The notes: a model not told the origin generated them from the sequence alone. 64,000 nucleotides of DNA from an uncultured Clostridium sp. (GCA_945917985.1 CAMEIH010000009.1:1-64000); one strand, 5' to 3'. Positions 36,701 to 44,878 are shown, counted from the first letter of the stretch. Made by a program: numbers and translations.

Positions 36701-36900
36701 ATGCTGACTTTGAGGTGATGGATCACATCAAAGTAGCAATCAGCGGTAACCGGAAGATTGCTGACATTGTGAAAGCAAATGAGGCTGCAATCTCCGGAAA
36801 GGTTCTGGCTGATGAGATTGTGACGGACAGTGAACTTTCCATCAACAAGGAGTGGAATGTAAACGGTGAAAAGGTCACAATTTCTGTAGAAAAAATCTAA
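33745..36900 (+). CDS. ileS: Isoleucyl-tRNA synthetase
   Basis: 1051 residues from ATG 33745 (AAAGGA ten bases upstream; a TTG 19 codons earlier is rejected because it lacks a ribosome site and gives a non-conserved basic tail). Class I signature PHIGHV (about 54-58) and QKMSKSKGN (about 602-609). The long editing (CP1) insertion and the C-terminal anticodon-binding part are present. Cys pairs (CEDCGH; CTCPKCGK) lie in the central region. It charges tRNA-Ile with isoleucine. Expression is controlled by the upstream T-box. Confidence 0.97.
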   Translation: MYQKVNSDLNFVDREKEVEKFWKENDIFKKSMENRKEGPTYTFYDGPPTANGKPHIGHVLTRVIKDMIPRYRTMKGYMVPRKAGWDTHGLPVELEVEKLLGLDGKEQIEEYGLDPFITKCKESVWKYKGMWEDFSGTVGFWADMDDPYVTYHDDFIESEWWALKQIWDKGLLYKGFKIVPYCPRCGTPLSSHEVAQGYKAVKERSAVVRFKVIGEDAYFLAWTTTPWTLPSNVALCVNPDETYVKVKAADGYTYYMAQALLDNVLGGLSEEGKPAYEILETYTGKDLEYKEYEPLFACAGEAAAKQHKKGHFVTCDSYVTMTDGTGIVHIAPAFGEDDAQVGRKYDLPFVQFVDGKGNMTQETPYAGKFVKDADPDVLVDLDKEGKLFSAPKFEHDYPFCWRCDTPLIYYARESWFIKMTAVRDDLVRNNKTVNWIPESIGEGRFGNWLENIQDWGVSRNRYWGTPLNIWECEDCGHQEAIGSREELEKLSGNPAAKTVELHRPYIDEITCTCPKCGKTMKRVPEVIDCWFDSGAMPFAQHHYPFENKELFEQQFPAQFISEAVDQTRGWFYSLMAESTLLFNKAPYENVIVLGHVQDENGQKMSKSKGNAVDPFDALATYGADAIRWYFYINSAPWLPNRFHGKAVQEGQRKFLGTLWNTYAFFILYANIDEFDATKYTLEYDKLPVMDKWLLSKLNTAIKEVDDNLDHYRIPEAARVLDNFVDEMSNWYVRRCRERFWAKGMEQDKINAYMTLYTALVEICKCAAPMVPFMTEEIYQNMVRSIDKNAPESIHLCDFPVADEAMIDKKLEENMEESLDIVVMGRAARNAANIKNRQPIGTMYVKAPHTLDEYFKNIIEDELNVKEVVFKDDISDLTSYSFKPQLKTVGPKYGKQLGGIREYLAAVDGTQAMKQLKAEGALKFEVNGVEVSLAEEDLLIDVAQKAGFITEADNYVTVVLDTNLTPELIEEGFVYEVISKIQTMRKDADFEVMDHIKVAISGNRKIADIVKANEAAISGKVLADEIVTDSELSINKEWNVNGEKVTISVEKI

Positions 36901-36921
36901 GTAAAATATAGGTTAAATTTG

Positions 36922-36972
36922 AGGCGCAGGTGCCATTTGGGAGCATCTGCGCCTTGTGATTTATTTTTTTCT
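36922..36972 (+). terminator. Rho-independent terminator of ileS
   Basis: AGGCGCAGGTGC pairs with GCATCTGCGCCT (one G-U) around a 9-nt loop. A T-rich tract with seven consecutive T follows about ten bases after the stem. Confidence 0.75.
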
Positions 36973-37047
36973 GTAGTATAATGGCTTAAAACGTGTGTAA
37001 AATTGTAAATAAATGGCATACATAGTTATCAACGAGTGGAGGAGAAA

Positions 37048-39537
37048 ATGATGGCAAAAAAATCTACGCCGCAGACACTTAACTTTGACAAAGACCTGTT
37101 CAAGAGAAGTGTATTGTACAACGTGAAAACATTGTATAGAAAAACACTGGAGGAAGCAACACCGCAACAGATTTTTCAGGCAGTTGCTTATGCAATCAAG
37201 GATGCAGTAGTTGACAAATGGATGACGACTCAGCAGGAATTTGAAAAGCAGGATCCCAAGACAGTTTATTATATGTCCATGGAATTTTTGATGGGCCGTG
37301 CACTTGGAAATAATATTATCAATTTACAGGCATATAAACCGGTGAAGGAAGCACTTGATGAATTGGGACTTGATCTTAATGTGATCGAGGATCAGGAACC
37401 TGATGCAGCGCTTGGAAACGGCGGTCTTGGAAGACTGGCAGCGTGCTTTCTTGATTCCCTTGCAACCTTAGGATATGCAGCTTACGGCTGTGGCATCAGA
37501 TACCGCTACGGTATGTTCAAGCAGGAGATCAGGGATGGTTATCAGGTGGAGGTGCCTGACAACTGGCTTGTGGATGGTAATCCCTTTGAACTGAGAAGAC
37601 CGGAGTACGCTAAGACCGTAAAGTTTGGCGGTTATGTCAATGTACGTGTGGATGAAAACGGCAGAAGCAATTTCGTTCAGGAAGGATATCAGAGCGTAAG
37701 AGCAATTCCCTATGATCTTCCGATCGTGGGTTACGGCAACGGAATCGTAAACACGCTTCGTATCTGGGATGCAGAGGCTGTTGAATGCTTCCAGCTGGAT
37801 TCCTTTGACAAAGGGGAGTACCAGAAAGCAGTGGAACAGGAAAATCTGGCAAGAAATATTGTGGAAGTACTTTATCCCAACGATAATCACTATGCAGGCA
37901 AGGAACTCCGATTAAAGCAGCAGTACTTCTTTATTTCCGCTTCCGTTCAGGAGGCAGTTGCCAAGTATATGCGTAAGCATGATGATATTCGCAAATTCCA
38001 TGAGAAAGTGACTTTCCAGTTGAATGACACCCATCCTACGGTAGCGGTGGCTGAGCTGATGAGAATCCTCATGGATGAGTATTATCTTACCTGGGATGAG
38101 GCATGGGAGGTTACCACCAAAACCTGTGCTTATACCAATCACACCATTATGTCGGAAGCATTGGAAAAATGGCCCATTGAGCTGTTCTCAAGGCTGCTTC
38201 CCAGAATTTATCAGATTATCGAGGAAATCAACCGCAGATTTATCCAGAGAATCCAGCAGATGTATCCCGGTAATCAGGATAAGATCCGCAAAATGGCTAT
38301 CATCTATGACGGTCAGGTTAAGATGGCACACCTTGCCATTGCTGCCGGTTATTCCGTAAACGGTGTTGCAAGACTTCACACAGAGATCCTGAAAAAACAG
38401 GAATTAAAGGATTTCTATGAGATGATGCCTGAGAAGTTCAATAACAAGACAAACGGTATCACACAGAGACGATTCCTGCTCCATGGCAATCCGCTCCTTG
38501 CAGACTGGGTAACAGCCCATGTGGGGGATGACTGGATCACAGATCTTCCCAAGATCAACAAGCTGAAGGTTTATGCGGATGACGAAAAAGCGCAGCAGGA
38601 GTTCATGAATATCAAATATCAGAATAAGGTCCGTCTTGCCAAGTACATTTTAGAGCACAACGGAATTGAAGTAGATCCCCGCTCCATCTTTGATGTACAG
38701 GTAAAGAGACTGCATGAATACAAGCGTCAGCTCCTCAATATCCTTCATGTTATGTACTTATACAATCAGCTGAAGGATAACCCGGAGATGGATTTCTATC
38801 CCAGAACCTTTATCTTCGGTGCCAAGGCGGCAGCCGGTTATTACAATGCCAAGATGACCATCAAGCTGATCAATTCTGTGGCGGATGTGGTGAACAATGA
38901 CCCTGCCATTAACGGTAAGATTAAGGTGGTATTTATTGAAAATTACAGAGTTTCCAACGCGGAGCTCATCTTTGCGGCAGCCGATGTCTCCGAACAGATT
39001 TCAACAGCAAGTAAGGAAGCTTCCGGTACCGGCAACATGAAGTTCATGTTAAACGGCGCGCTGACTCTGGGAACCATGGATGGTGCCAATGTGGAGATCG
39101 TTGAGGAGGTTGGCGAGGAGAATGCCTTCATCTTCGGACTTTCTTCCGATGAAGTCATTAAATATGAAAATTACGGTGGATACGATCCCATGGAGATTTT
39201 CAACAATGATCCGGATATCAGAAGAGTTCTGATGCAGCTGATCAACGGTACCTATGCACCTAATGATCCCGACAGGTTCAGGACACTTTACAATTCCCTG
39301 CTCAATACGTTAAGCACAGCTAAGGCAGATACTTACTTCATCTTAAAGGATTTCAAGTCCTATGCGGAGGCTCAGAAGAGAGTGGAAGCTGCTTATCGTG
39401 ATGAAAAGAGATGGGCAAAGAGCGCAATTTTAAATGTGGCATGCAGCGGCAAGTTTACCTCTGACAGAACCATTCAGGAATATGTGGATGAGATCTGGCA
39501 TCTGGATAAGGTGGTACTTCCAAAGAAAACAAAATAA
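37048..39537 (+). CDS. glgP: Glycogen/starch/alpha-glucan phosphorylase
   Basis: About 829 residues from the ATG at 37048 (GGAGGAG just upstream; a second ATG follows immediately). GT35 hallmarks: MEFLMGRALGNNI, EPDAALGNGGLGRLAACFLDS, NDTHPTVAVAELMRIL, and the PLP-lysine motif EASGTGNMKFMLNGALT (about 657-673). It releases glucose-1-phosphate from glycogen or maltodextrins using phosphate. Cytosolic. It stands alone, without other glg genes nearby. Confidence 0.97.
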   Translation: MMAKKSTPQTLNFDKDLFKRSVLYNVKTLYRKTLEEATPQQIFQAVAYAIKDAVVDKWMTTQQEFEKQDPKTVYYMSMEFLMGRALGNNIINLQAYKPVKEALDELGLDLNVIEDQEPDAALGNGGLGRLAACFLDSLATLGYAAYGCGIRYRYGMFKQEIRDGYQVEVPDNWLVDGNPFELRRPEYAKTVKFGGYVNVRVDENGRSNFVQEGYQSVRAIPYDLPIVGYGNGIVNTLRIWDAEAVECFQLDSFDKGEYQKAVEQENLARNIVEVLYPNDNHYAGKELRLKQQYFFISASVQEAVAKYMRKHDDIRKFHEKVTFQLNDTHPTVAVAELMRILMDEYYLTWDEAWEVTTKTCAYTNHTIMSEALEKWPIELFSRLLPRIYQIIEEINRRFIQRIQQMYPGNQDKIRKMAIIYDGQVKMAHLAIAAGYSVNGVARLHTEILKKQELKDFYEMMPEKFNNKTNGITQRRFLLHGNPLLADWVTAHVGDDWITDLPKINKLKVYADDEKAQQEFMNIKYQNKVRLAKYILEHNGIEVDPRSIFDVQVKRLHEYKRQLLNILHVMYLYNQLKDNPEMDFYPRTFIFGAKAAAGYYNAKMTIKLINSVADVVNNDPAINGKIKVVFIENYRVSNAELIFAAADVSEQISTASKEASGTGNMKFMLNGALTLGTMDGANVEIVEEVGEENAFIFGLSSDEVIKYENYGGYDPMEIFNNDPDIRRVLMQLINGTYAPNDPDRFRTLYNSLLNTLSTAKADTYFILKDFKSYAEAQKRVEAAYRDEKRWAKSAILNVACSGKFTSDRTIQEYVDEIWHLDKVVLPKKTK

Positions 39538-39558
39538 GAAAAATAATGTTACAAGATA

Positions 39559-39602
39559 AGCAAAAGAGGCAGAGCCGTTTTGGGCGCTGCTTCTTTTGCT
39601 TT
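39559..39602. terminator. Terminator between glgP and the convergent DUF3021 gene
   Basis: AGCAAAAGAGGCAG (39559-39572) pairs with CTGCTTCTTTTGCT (39587-39600) with one G-U. The arms are A/T-rich at their bases, so it can act on both strands. Confidence 0.8.
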
Positions 39603-39616
39603 GATAAGAGCCGGGC

Positions 39617-40039
39617 TTATTCCAGGTGCTCCAGCTTCTGATTCATTTTTCTTGCTTCTTTTTTGTAGTACAGATAATAACCGTACCAGATGATAAAGAA
39701 GGTGACAAGAGCAATGGCAACAGATAAAAGGATTGCTCCGGGACCAAAGCTTATGGGAATCCAGTTCAGATAGCAGGCAATTGGGAAAAAGACAAGAAAA
39801 CCGATCCCCATGTGAATGAGTGTCTGCACTTTCCGGCTGAGAGATTCCTTGTCATAAATCAGAGTGGGAACGGAAAAACCGATTCCTACGATCATGGAAG
39901 CAATGGCCTGTCTGATAAAATAATCTGCACCCATGTCAAGAAAGCTGTCGCCCACAGTTGCCGCACCGATTATTAAAATAAAAACGCATATAGTACATCC
40001 CCAGCAGATACCGCTGATGAATAATTTCATAATTTTCAT
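39617..40039 (-). CDS. DUF3021 four-helix membrane protein (orphaned)
   Basis: 140 residues with four membrane segments (about 5-27, 40-60, 75-93, 102-125) and a basic C-terminal tail, matching DUF3021. These proteins are normally encoded directly downstream of a LytTR DNA-binding regulator and are thought to antagonise it. Here the expected upstream gene is replaced by an IS605-type element, with only its first codons visible beyond the element (41893-41957). AAAGGA is eight bases before the start. Possibly not expressed from its native promoter. Confidence 0.82.
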   Translation of the reverse strand: MKIMKLFISGICWGCTICVFILIIGAATVGDSFLDMGADYFIRQAIASMIVGIGFSVPTLIYDKESLSRKVQTLIHMGIGFLVFFPIACYLNWIPISFGPGAILLSVAIALVTFFIIWYGYYLYYKKEARKMNQKLEHLE

Positions 40040-40119
40040 AAATTAAGTCCTTTTCGTTTGTCGTAGGCGGAAACCCACTGCCTTTAGACGGTGGGAGGGG
40101 CCCTGTAAATCTGTAGTCA

Positions 40120-40524
40120 TTAACCTCGGCTTTCAATATACTTTTGTATTGTAACTGACGATACTTCTCCAATACTACAAGCAAAGTATCCGTCTGACCA
40201 AAATATCTTTTTCTTCCAATACTGTTTAGATAGAAACGAACTGTATTTCTGCCAAAGGTAGTGTGTTGTTTCCCGCTTTACAATCTTAACGATGTCACAA
40301 ACCCTATCCGCCGTATCGTAATCTAATAGGAAATGTATGTGGTCTTTGTCCGGTTCCATAGCAATGATTTCGTATCCATGACTATTTGCAATATCGAAAA
40401 TCCTTTGCTTTACATCATCGGCTATAGAACCTTTGAACAATTGTTTGTGATATTTGGTCACAAGAACTATATGTTCTTTCAGACTATATTTACGTCTATT
40501 GTGACGATTATATCTGTTATCCAT
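40120..40524 (-). CDS. tnpA: IS200/IS605 family transposase TnpA (Y1 HUH)
   Basis: 134 residues, normal for Y1 transposases. The HUH pair is seen in KDHIHFLLDY (about 68-77), and the candidate catalytic Tyr in TIQKYIESRG near the C-terminus. The preceding KLFKGSIADDVKQRIFDIA helix and YWKKKIFWSDGYFACSIG are typical. It nicks and joins single-stranded element ends at the terminal hairpins. ATG at 40524. Intact by length and motifs. Confidence 0.93.
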   Translation of the reverse strand: MDNRYNRHNRRKYSLKEHIVLVTKYHKQLFKGSIADDVKQRIFDIANSHGYEIIAMEPDKDHIHFLLDYDTADRVCDIVKIVKRETTHYLWQKYSSFLSKQYWKKKIFWSDGYFACSIGEVSSVTIQKYIESRG

Positions 40525-40606
40525 AAATTCACCTTAAAATATTGATTTTCACTAATTAGTATTGCATAATGTATTTAGCGAAATATCAATAAAAAGGAGT
40601 ACATCC

Positions 40607-41746
40607 ATGGAACAAATGACTATAACAGCAAAAGTTCAAATAGTTGCAGCTAATGCAGATAAAGTTTTACTTGATGAAACCATGTCTGTGTATCGTGATG
40701 CTTGTAATTATGTTTCAGAATATGTATTCCACACACACGACCTGAAACAATTTTCACTTAACAAAGTTTTGTATTCCACTTTACGAGAAAAGTTTGGTCT
40801 TAAATCTCAAATGGCTCAGTCTGTATTTAAAACAGTTATTGCTAGATATAAGACCATTCTCGAAAACCAAAATGAGTGGATTCAACCTTCTTTTAAGAAA
40901 CCACAGTATGATTTGGTTTGGAACAGAGATTATTCTCTAACACAAAACTGCTTTTCTGTTAATACACTCAATGGTCGTGTTAAGTTGCCATATTTCTCTG
41001 ATGGTATGTCTAAATATTTCGACCATACAATCTACAAGTTCGGTACTGCCAAACTCGTTAATAAGCATGGAAAGTATTATCTTTTCATACCAGTAACTTA
41101 TGAAGTCGAAGAAAGCAATATCTCCGACATCTGTAATGTTGTAGGTATCGACAGGGGGATTAACTTTGTCGTCGCAACCTATGACAGTAATCACAAGTCT
41201 GGATTTGTTAGCGGTAAAGCCATCAAGCAGAAACGAGCTAACTATTCTAAACTCCGCAAAGAACTCCAAATGCGTAAGACTCCATCTTCAAGACGAAGGA
41301 TGAAAGCTATCGGTCAGAGAGAAAACCGTTGGATGCAGGATGTTAACCATCAGGTGTCAAAGGCACTCGTCACCAACAACCCTAAGCATACACTTTTTGT
41401 ATTAGAAGATTTGTCAGGCATTCGTAATGCTACAGAGCAGGTTAAAACCAAAGACCGCTATGTGTCTGTATCCTGGTCGTTCTATGACCTTGAACAGAAA
41501 CTTATCTACAAAGCAAAACAGAACCAATCTTCCGTGATTAAGGTAGATCCTCGTTATACGAGCCAGTGCTGCCCTGTTTGTGGTCACACTGAAAAGTCTA
41601 ACCGCAATAAGAAGATACATCTGTTTACTTGCAAAAGATGTGGATATAAATCTAATGATGATCGCATAGGAGCAATGAATCTGTATCGTATGGGAATCAA
41701 ATATCTTGTCGATAGCCAAGTACCTGATACAGTTACAGCAGAGTAA
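40607..41746 (+). CDS. tnpB: TnpB, RNA-guided nuclease of the IS605 element
   Basis: 379 residues from ATG 40607 (AAAAAGGAG upstream; the frame is open 15 codons earlier). RuvC-I Asp in VVGIDRGINFVVATYD, RuvC-II Glu in LFVLEDLSGIR, a C-terminal zinc finger CCPVCGH...CKRCGY, and RuvC-III Asp in NDDRIGAMNLYRMG. All catalytic positions are present, so the protein could be an active nuclease guided by RNA from the right end of the element. It is close to the decayed copy at 30-31 kb, but that copy has a 77-bp deletion. Confidence 0.95.
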   Translation: MEQMTITAKVQIVAANADKVLLDETMSVYRDACNYVSEYVFHTHDLKQFSLNKVLYSTLREKFGLKSQMAQSVFKTVIARYKTILENQNEWIQPSFKKPQYDLVWNRDYSLTQNCFSVNTLNGRVKLPYFSDGMSKYFDHTIYKFGTAKLVNKHGKYYLFIPVTYEVEESNISDICNVVGIDRGINFVVATYDSNHKSGFVSGKAIKQKRANYSKLRKELQMRKTPSSRRRMKAIGQRENRWMQDVNHQVSKALVTNNPKHTLFVLEDLSGIRNATEQVKTKDRYVSVSWSFYDLEQKLIYKAKQNQSSVIKVDPRYTSQCCPVCGHTEKSNRNKKIHLFTCKRCGYKSNDDRIGAMNLYRMGIKYLVDSQVPDTVTAE

Positions 41747-41896
41747 ACTCTGCTGTAAAGGGTGCTGTCAACCACCCTATGATGTAACGCCACTGTAGGC
41801 AGCAATGCCTATTAGGGGTTTAAAGGTCGGAGGAGTAATCCGTTACGACGACTGGGCAGTTACAAGCCCACTACCTTTAGGTGGTGAGTAGTTGAC
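41747..41896 (+). ncRNA. Predicted omega-RNA scaffold and right end
   Basis: The sequence after tnpB contains the blocks GATGTAACGC, hairpin AGGC/GCCT, CGGA/TCCG around GGAGTAA, GGGCAGTTAC, and the right-end hairpin, ending at TTGAC. The first blocks recur in the decayed element with different but still complementary hairpin arms. TnpB guide RNAs are made from this position in studied systems, and the guide would be the flanking host sequence starting at 41897 (TTGTATGAATCACCGC). Confidence 0.65.
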
Positions 41897-41966
41897 TTGT
41901 ATGAATCACCGCATAAGGCTCTTTAATGTCAGCGGAGATATTGATCTCAATATTCAATTTTTGCAT
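41893..41966 (-). pseudogene. 5' stub of a LytTR-type regulator gene
   Basis: On the minus strand AGGAGG is followed nine bases later by TTG (41957), or immediately by ATG (41966). The reading NIEINISADIKEPYAVIHT resembles the N-terminus of LytTR-domain regulators paired with DUF3021. The frame then enters the IS element and stops. About 110 codons of a normal gene are absent on both sides, so a deletion accompanied or followed the insertion. Identification rests on about 20 residues plus context. Confidence 0.5.
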
Positions 41967-41996
41967 CCTCCTTCTTTTTTGTTTGTCGACACTGAA

Positions 41997-42051
41997 AGAA
42001 TAGCACAGAATCATTCCCTTGTCATAGATCATGACATAAGAGGCTGACAAG
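41997..42051 (-). promoter_or_regulatory. Promoter and nested inverted repeats of the LytTR stub
   Basis: Minus-strand ATGACA (42025-42020), 17-nt spacer, TATTCT (42002-41997). The -35 lies in nested repeats: CCTTGTCA with TGACAAGG as outer arms (about 42017-42052) and GTCAT/ATGAC inside (42021-42035). Autoregulatory operators are common for LytTR genes, but the binding protein is now absent. Confidence 0.4.
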
Positions 42052-42073
42052 GCAGCATGAGATGCAAAAGGCG

Positions 42074-42102
42074 TTGTGAAAAAGCACTAAATAGGGTATG
42101 AT
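42074..42102 (+). promoter_or_regulatory. Candidate promoter of the PPK2 gene
   Basis: TTGTGA (42074-42079), 17-nt spacer, TATGAT (42097-42102), about 72 bases before the start. Confidence 0.5.
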
Positions 42103-42173
42103 AAACATAAGAGAAGAGGGAAGAAAAACGATATGATATTGTATGGGTAAAAAGAAGGATTGGGGGTATTGTT

Positions 42174-43646
42174 ATGTTAAAAAATGTGATATTTCCGGAA
42201 AAACCGGGAGAGGAAGAACTGAAGGCAAGATTAAAGGCTGCAAGGGAAAAGCTTGCCGGGCAGCAGACGCTGATCAAGGAGCACAAGCTTCCCGTGCTTG
42301 TCCTTGTGGAAGGCTGGGGAACGGCCGGAAAGGGAAGCGTGATCGGTCAGATGATCCGGAATATCGATCCCAGATTTTTTAAGGTGGCACCTATGGACCA
42401 GCCCACTGAGGAGGAAAGAAGAAAGCCGTTTCTTTGCCGCTATTTTACGAAGATACCGGAAGCCGGCAAATTTATGTTTCTGGATTCCGGCTGGATGGAT
42501 GAAGTTACAAGAAACCGCGTACACGGAGAGATGGACCAGAAGACTTACGAGCAGCGTATCGACAGCATCAGGCGCTTTGAGAGGCAGCTTACCGATAATG
42601 GTTATCTTGTTATGAAGCTTTTCTGCCATATCAGCGAGAAAGAGCAGAAAAAGAGGATAGAGGATCTTGTGGAAGACATTGATACCAGATGGCGTGTCAG
42701 TGAAAACGACAAGTGGCAGAATAAGCACTATGAAAAATGCCTTGAGGTATTTGACCGCTATATGGAGGATACCAATAATCCATCCGCACCATGGTATGTG
42801 ATCGATGCCAAGTCAAAGAAATGGGCAGAACTGCAGGCACTTGAAATACTGACACAAGGGATAGAGATCGCTTTGCAGAACCAGAGTCTGGCGGTACCCC
42901 TTCTTCAAAATGTATTTCCCCTTGAGAAGGTGCCGAAGCTCTCTGAGATTCCCCTTGAGAATAAAAGCCTTTCCGATGAGGAATACAAAGAGGAGCTTAC
43001 CAAGCTTCAGAATCATCTGAAGGAGCTGCACAACAGACTGTATCGGAAAAAAGTACCGGTAGTCATTGTCTATGAAGGCTGGGATGCGGCAGGAAAGGGC
43101 GGCAATATCAAGCGTATTACGGAAGCACTGGATCCCCGGGGCTTTGAGGTACAGCCGATCGCAAGTCCCGAGCCTCATGAAAAGGCGAGACATTATCTGT
43201 GGCGTTTCTGGATGCGTCTCCCGAAGACAGGACATATCGCCATCTTTGACAGAAGCTGGTATGGACGCGTGATGGTAGAGCGCCTTGAGGGCTTCTGCAG
43301 CGAGAATGACTGGAAGCGCGCTTACAATGAGATGAATGAATTCGAGAAAGAGCTTCATGACTGGGGCGCCGTTATCATTAAATTCTGGGTACAGATCGAC
43401 AAGGACACCCAGCTCGCCCGCTTTACCGACCGCCAGAACACACCGGAGAAGCAGTGGAAGATTACGGATGAGGACTGGCGCAACCGCGAGAAATGGGACG
43501 AGTATGAGGTTGCTGTTAATGAGATGATCCAGAAGACAAGCACCACCTTTGCACCATGGCATATCCTGGAGTCCGTGGACAAAAAATATGCCAGAATTAA
43601 GGCTCTTAAGATTGTGATAGAAGAACTGGAGAAAGTGTTGAAATAA
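42174..43646 (+). CDS. pap: Polyphosphate:AMP phosphotransferase, two-domain PPK2 class II
   Basis: 490 residues made of two PPK2 domains. The N-terminal domain (about 1-240) has a Walker A-like GWGTAGKG (about 47-54) in which the usual Asp is Gly-Thr. The C-terminal domain (about 275-490) has the full GWDAAGKGG (about 302-310), the lid-proximal RHYLWRFWMRLPK and the Walker B-like IFDRSWYGRVMVERL. Two-domain PPK2 enzymes phosphorylate AMP to ADP with polyphosphate, and the C-terminal domain is the active one, consistent with the substitution here. The ATP-grasp gene starts two bases downstream. Confidence 0.93.
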   Translation: MLKNVIFPEKPGEEELKARLKAAREKLAGQQTLIKEHKLPVLVLVEGWGTAGKGSVIGQMIRNIDPRFFKVAPMDQPTEEERRKPFLCRYFTKIPEAGKFMFLDSGWMDEVTRNRVHGEMDQKTYEQRIDSIRRFERQLTDNGYLVMKLFCHISEKEQKKRIEDLVEDIDTRWRVSENDKWQNKHYEKCLEVFDRYMEDTNNPSAPWYVIDAKSKKWAELQALEILTQGIEIALQNQSLAVPLLQNVFPLEKVPKLSEIPLENKSLSDEEYKEELTKLQNHLKELHNRLYRKKVPVVIVYEGWDAAGKGGNIKRITEALDPRGFEVQPIASPEPHEKARHYLWRFWMRLPKTGHIAIFDRSWYGRVMVERLEGFCSENDWKRAYNEMNEFEKELHDWGAVIIKFWVQIDKDTQLARFTDRQNTPEKQWKITDEDWRNREKWDEYEVAVNEMIQKTSTTFAPWHILESVDKKYARIKALKIVIEELEKVLK

Positions 43647-43648
43647 AA

Positions 43649-44878
43649 ATGAAAGCAGCAATTATCGGTGCCAGCGAGGAGGCACTTCACACAATAGAAA
43701 AAGCACATGAATACGGTCTTACTATAGTGGCACTGGACGGCAACGGGAAAGCGCCAGGTTTGCCGGCGGCAGATAAGGCCCTTGTGGTTGATATTTCAGA
43801 TGAAGAAGAAACCATAAGAGCGGTCAGGGAGGAGAAAGCTGATTTTGTGCTGACAGTGCCGATCGGCAGATACCTGACCACTATCGGAGCGGTAAATGAT
43901 ACCCTAACGCTACCCGGAATCAGCAAGGAGATGGCAGTACTCTGCACGGACAAATACAGCTTTCATAAAAAACTTTTCGAGCAGGGATTACGAAAGTGCC
44001 ACTGCTATGGTGTGGGAAATATTTTGAAGGATGAAATTCAAAATAAAGTTCTGGCAGCGAAACTGGTGAAGGATGAGCTTCCGCTTGCTTTTCCTGCTAT
44101 TTTGAAACCAAGATTTGGTTCCGGCAGCAGAGGAATCCATATGCTGAACCGGCGGGAAGAGCTGGAATGGGCGCTTCAAGCAGTGGAAGGGGAATCCTAT
44201 GTGCTGGAGGAATGTATAGCAGGAGAGGAATACGGTGTGGACGGTGCCATGGTGGGCAGTGATTTTCAGATGGTGCTTCTCCGCCATAAAAGGAACACAC
44301 CTCCTCCCGCAAGACAGGCAGTCGCATATTTCTCTGTGCAGCCTGCGGACCCTTTTTATAAACAGGTGAAAGAGTATATGCAGAAGGTGACAGATTGCCT
44401 TGGCTTAAAAGAATGTCTTCTTCATGCAGATCTCATCCGAAGCGAGGATGGCCCTTTTGTGATCGAATTGTCAGCAAGACCTTCCGGTCATAATCTTCAT
44501 AACCTGTTTACCCCCTTGTGCACCGGTGTGGATGTGGCAGAGGAATACATTAAATATCGCATGGGAAAGCCTTTCTGCTTCGCACCGAAGCACACAAAAT
44601 CCATGATGATCCATTACTTTGATATGCAGGGGGAAGTAAAGCAGGTGCCGGACCGGGCACAGGTGGAGCAGACGATAAAGGAACTGCAGAACAAAAGCGG
44701 GAAAGGACTTTTGAAAATTTCTTTGACAGAGTGGGAATGCCACATAAAAGAAGGAGAGATTTTGCAACCCGTATCTGACGGGCATTCTCTGATGGGAAGA
44801 GGATATTTTATTTTAGAGGGCGATGATCAGAAAGAGTTAGCTCTGTGTGCTGAAGAAATCAAAGGTCTGTTCTTTTGA
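43649..44878 (+). CDS. ATP-grasp ligase of unknown specificity
   Basis: 409 residues. An N-terminal Rossmann-like domain (KAAIIGASEEALHTIEKAHEYGLTIVALD) resembles the PurK/BioC-type pre-ATP-grasp domain. The ATP-grasp core has LPLAFPAILKPRFGSGSRGI, EECIAGEEYGVDGAMV and the metal-binding HADLIRSEDGPFVIELSARPSG. This is the carbamoyl-phosphate-synthase-like ATP-grasp group. It joins a carboxylate to an amine or thiol by way of an acyl-phosphate. It follows pap by two bases and is likely cotranscribed, but no pathway link is obvious. Confidence 0.82.
   Translation: MKAAIIGASEEALHTIEKAHEYGLTIVALDGNGKAPGLPAADKALVVDISDEEETIRAVREEKADFVLTVPIGRYLTTIGAVNDTLTLPGISKEMAVLCTDKYSFHKKLFEQGLRKCHCYGVGNILKDEIQNKVLAAKLVKDELPLAFPAILKPRFGSGSRGIHMLNRREELEWALQAVEGESYVLEECIAGEEYGVDGAMVGSDFQMVLLRHKRNTPPPARQAVAYFSVQPADPFYKQVKEYMQKVTDCLGLKECLLHADLIRSEDGPFVIELSARPSGHNLHNLFTPLCTGVDVAEEYIKYRMGKPFCFAPKHTKSMMIHYFDMQGEVKQVPDRAQVEQTIKELQNKSGKGLLKISLTEWECHIKEGEILQPVSDGHSLMGRGYFILEGDDQKELALCAEEIKGLFF

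Larger units (their letters stand above)
40064..41896 (+). mobile_element. Complete-looking IS200/IS605-type element with divergent tnpA and tnpB
   Basis: Layout as in IS608: tnpA leftward near the left end, tnpB rightward to the right end. The subterminal hairpins resemble each other: left CCCACTG/CGGTGGG (40074-40095) and right CACTACC/GGTGGTG (about 41868-41886), both with a CTTTAG-containing loop. The right end probably closes at TTGAC (41892-41896). Both ORFs appear intact and no target duplication is expected for this family. It lies in a LytTR-like gene. The left boundary is approximate. Confidence 0.85.

Noticed and set aside
37468-37890. Long minus-strand ORF inside glgP (and similar ORFs inside ileS, oppA, pap and the helicase gene)
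   Set aside because: Antisense shadows: no ribosome site, no recognisable family, and they lie wholly within well-supported genes.
40064-41896. Target-site duplication around the IS605 element
   Set aside because: None is visible and none is expected, because Y1 transposases insert single-stranded DNA without duplicating the target.
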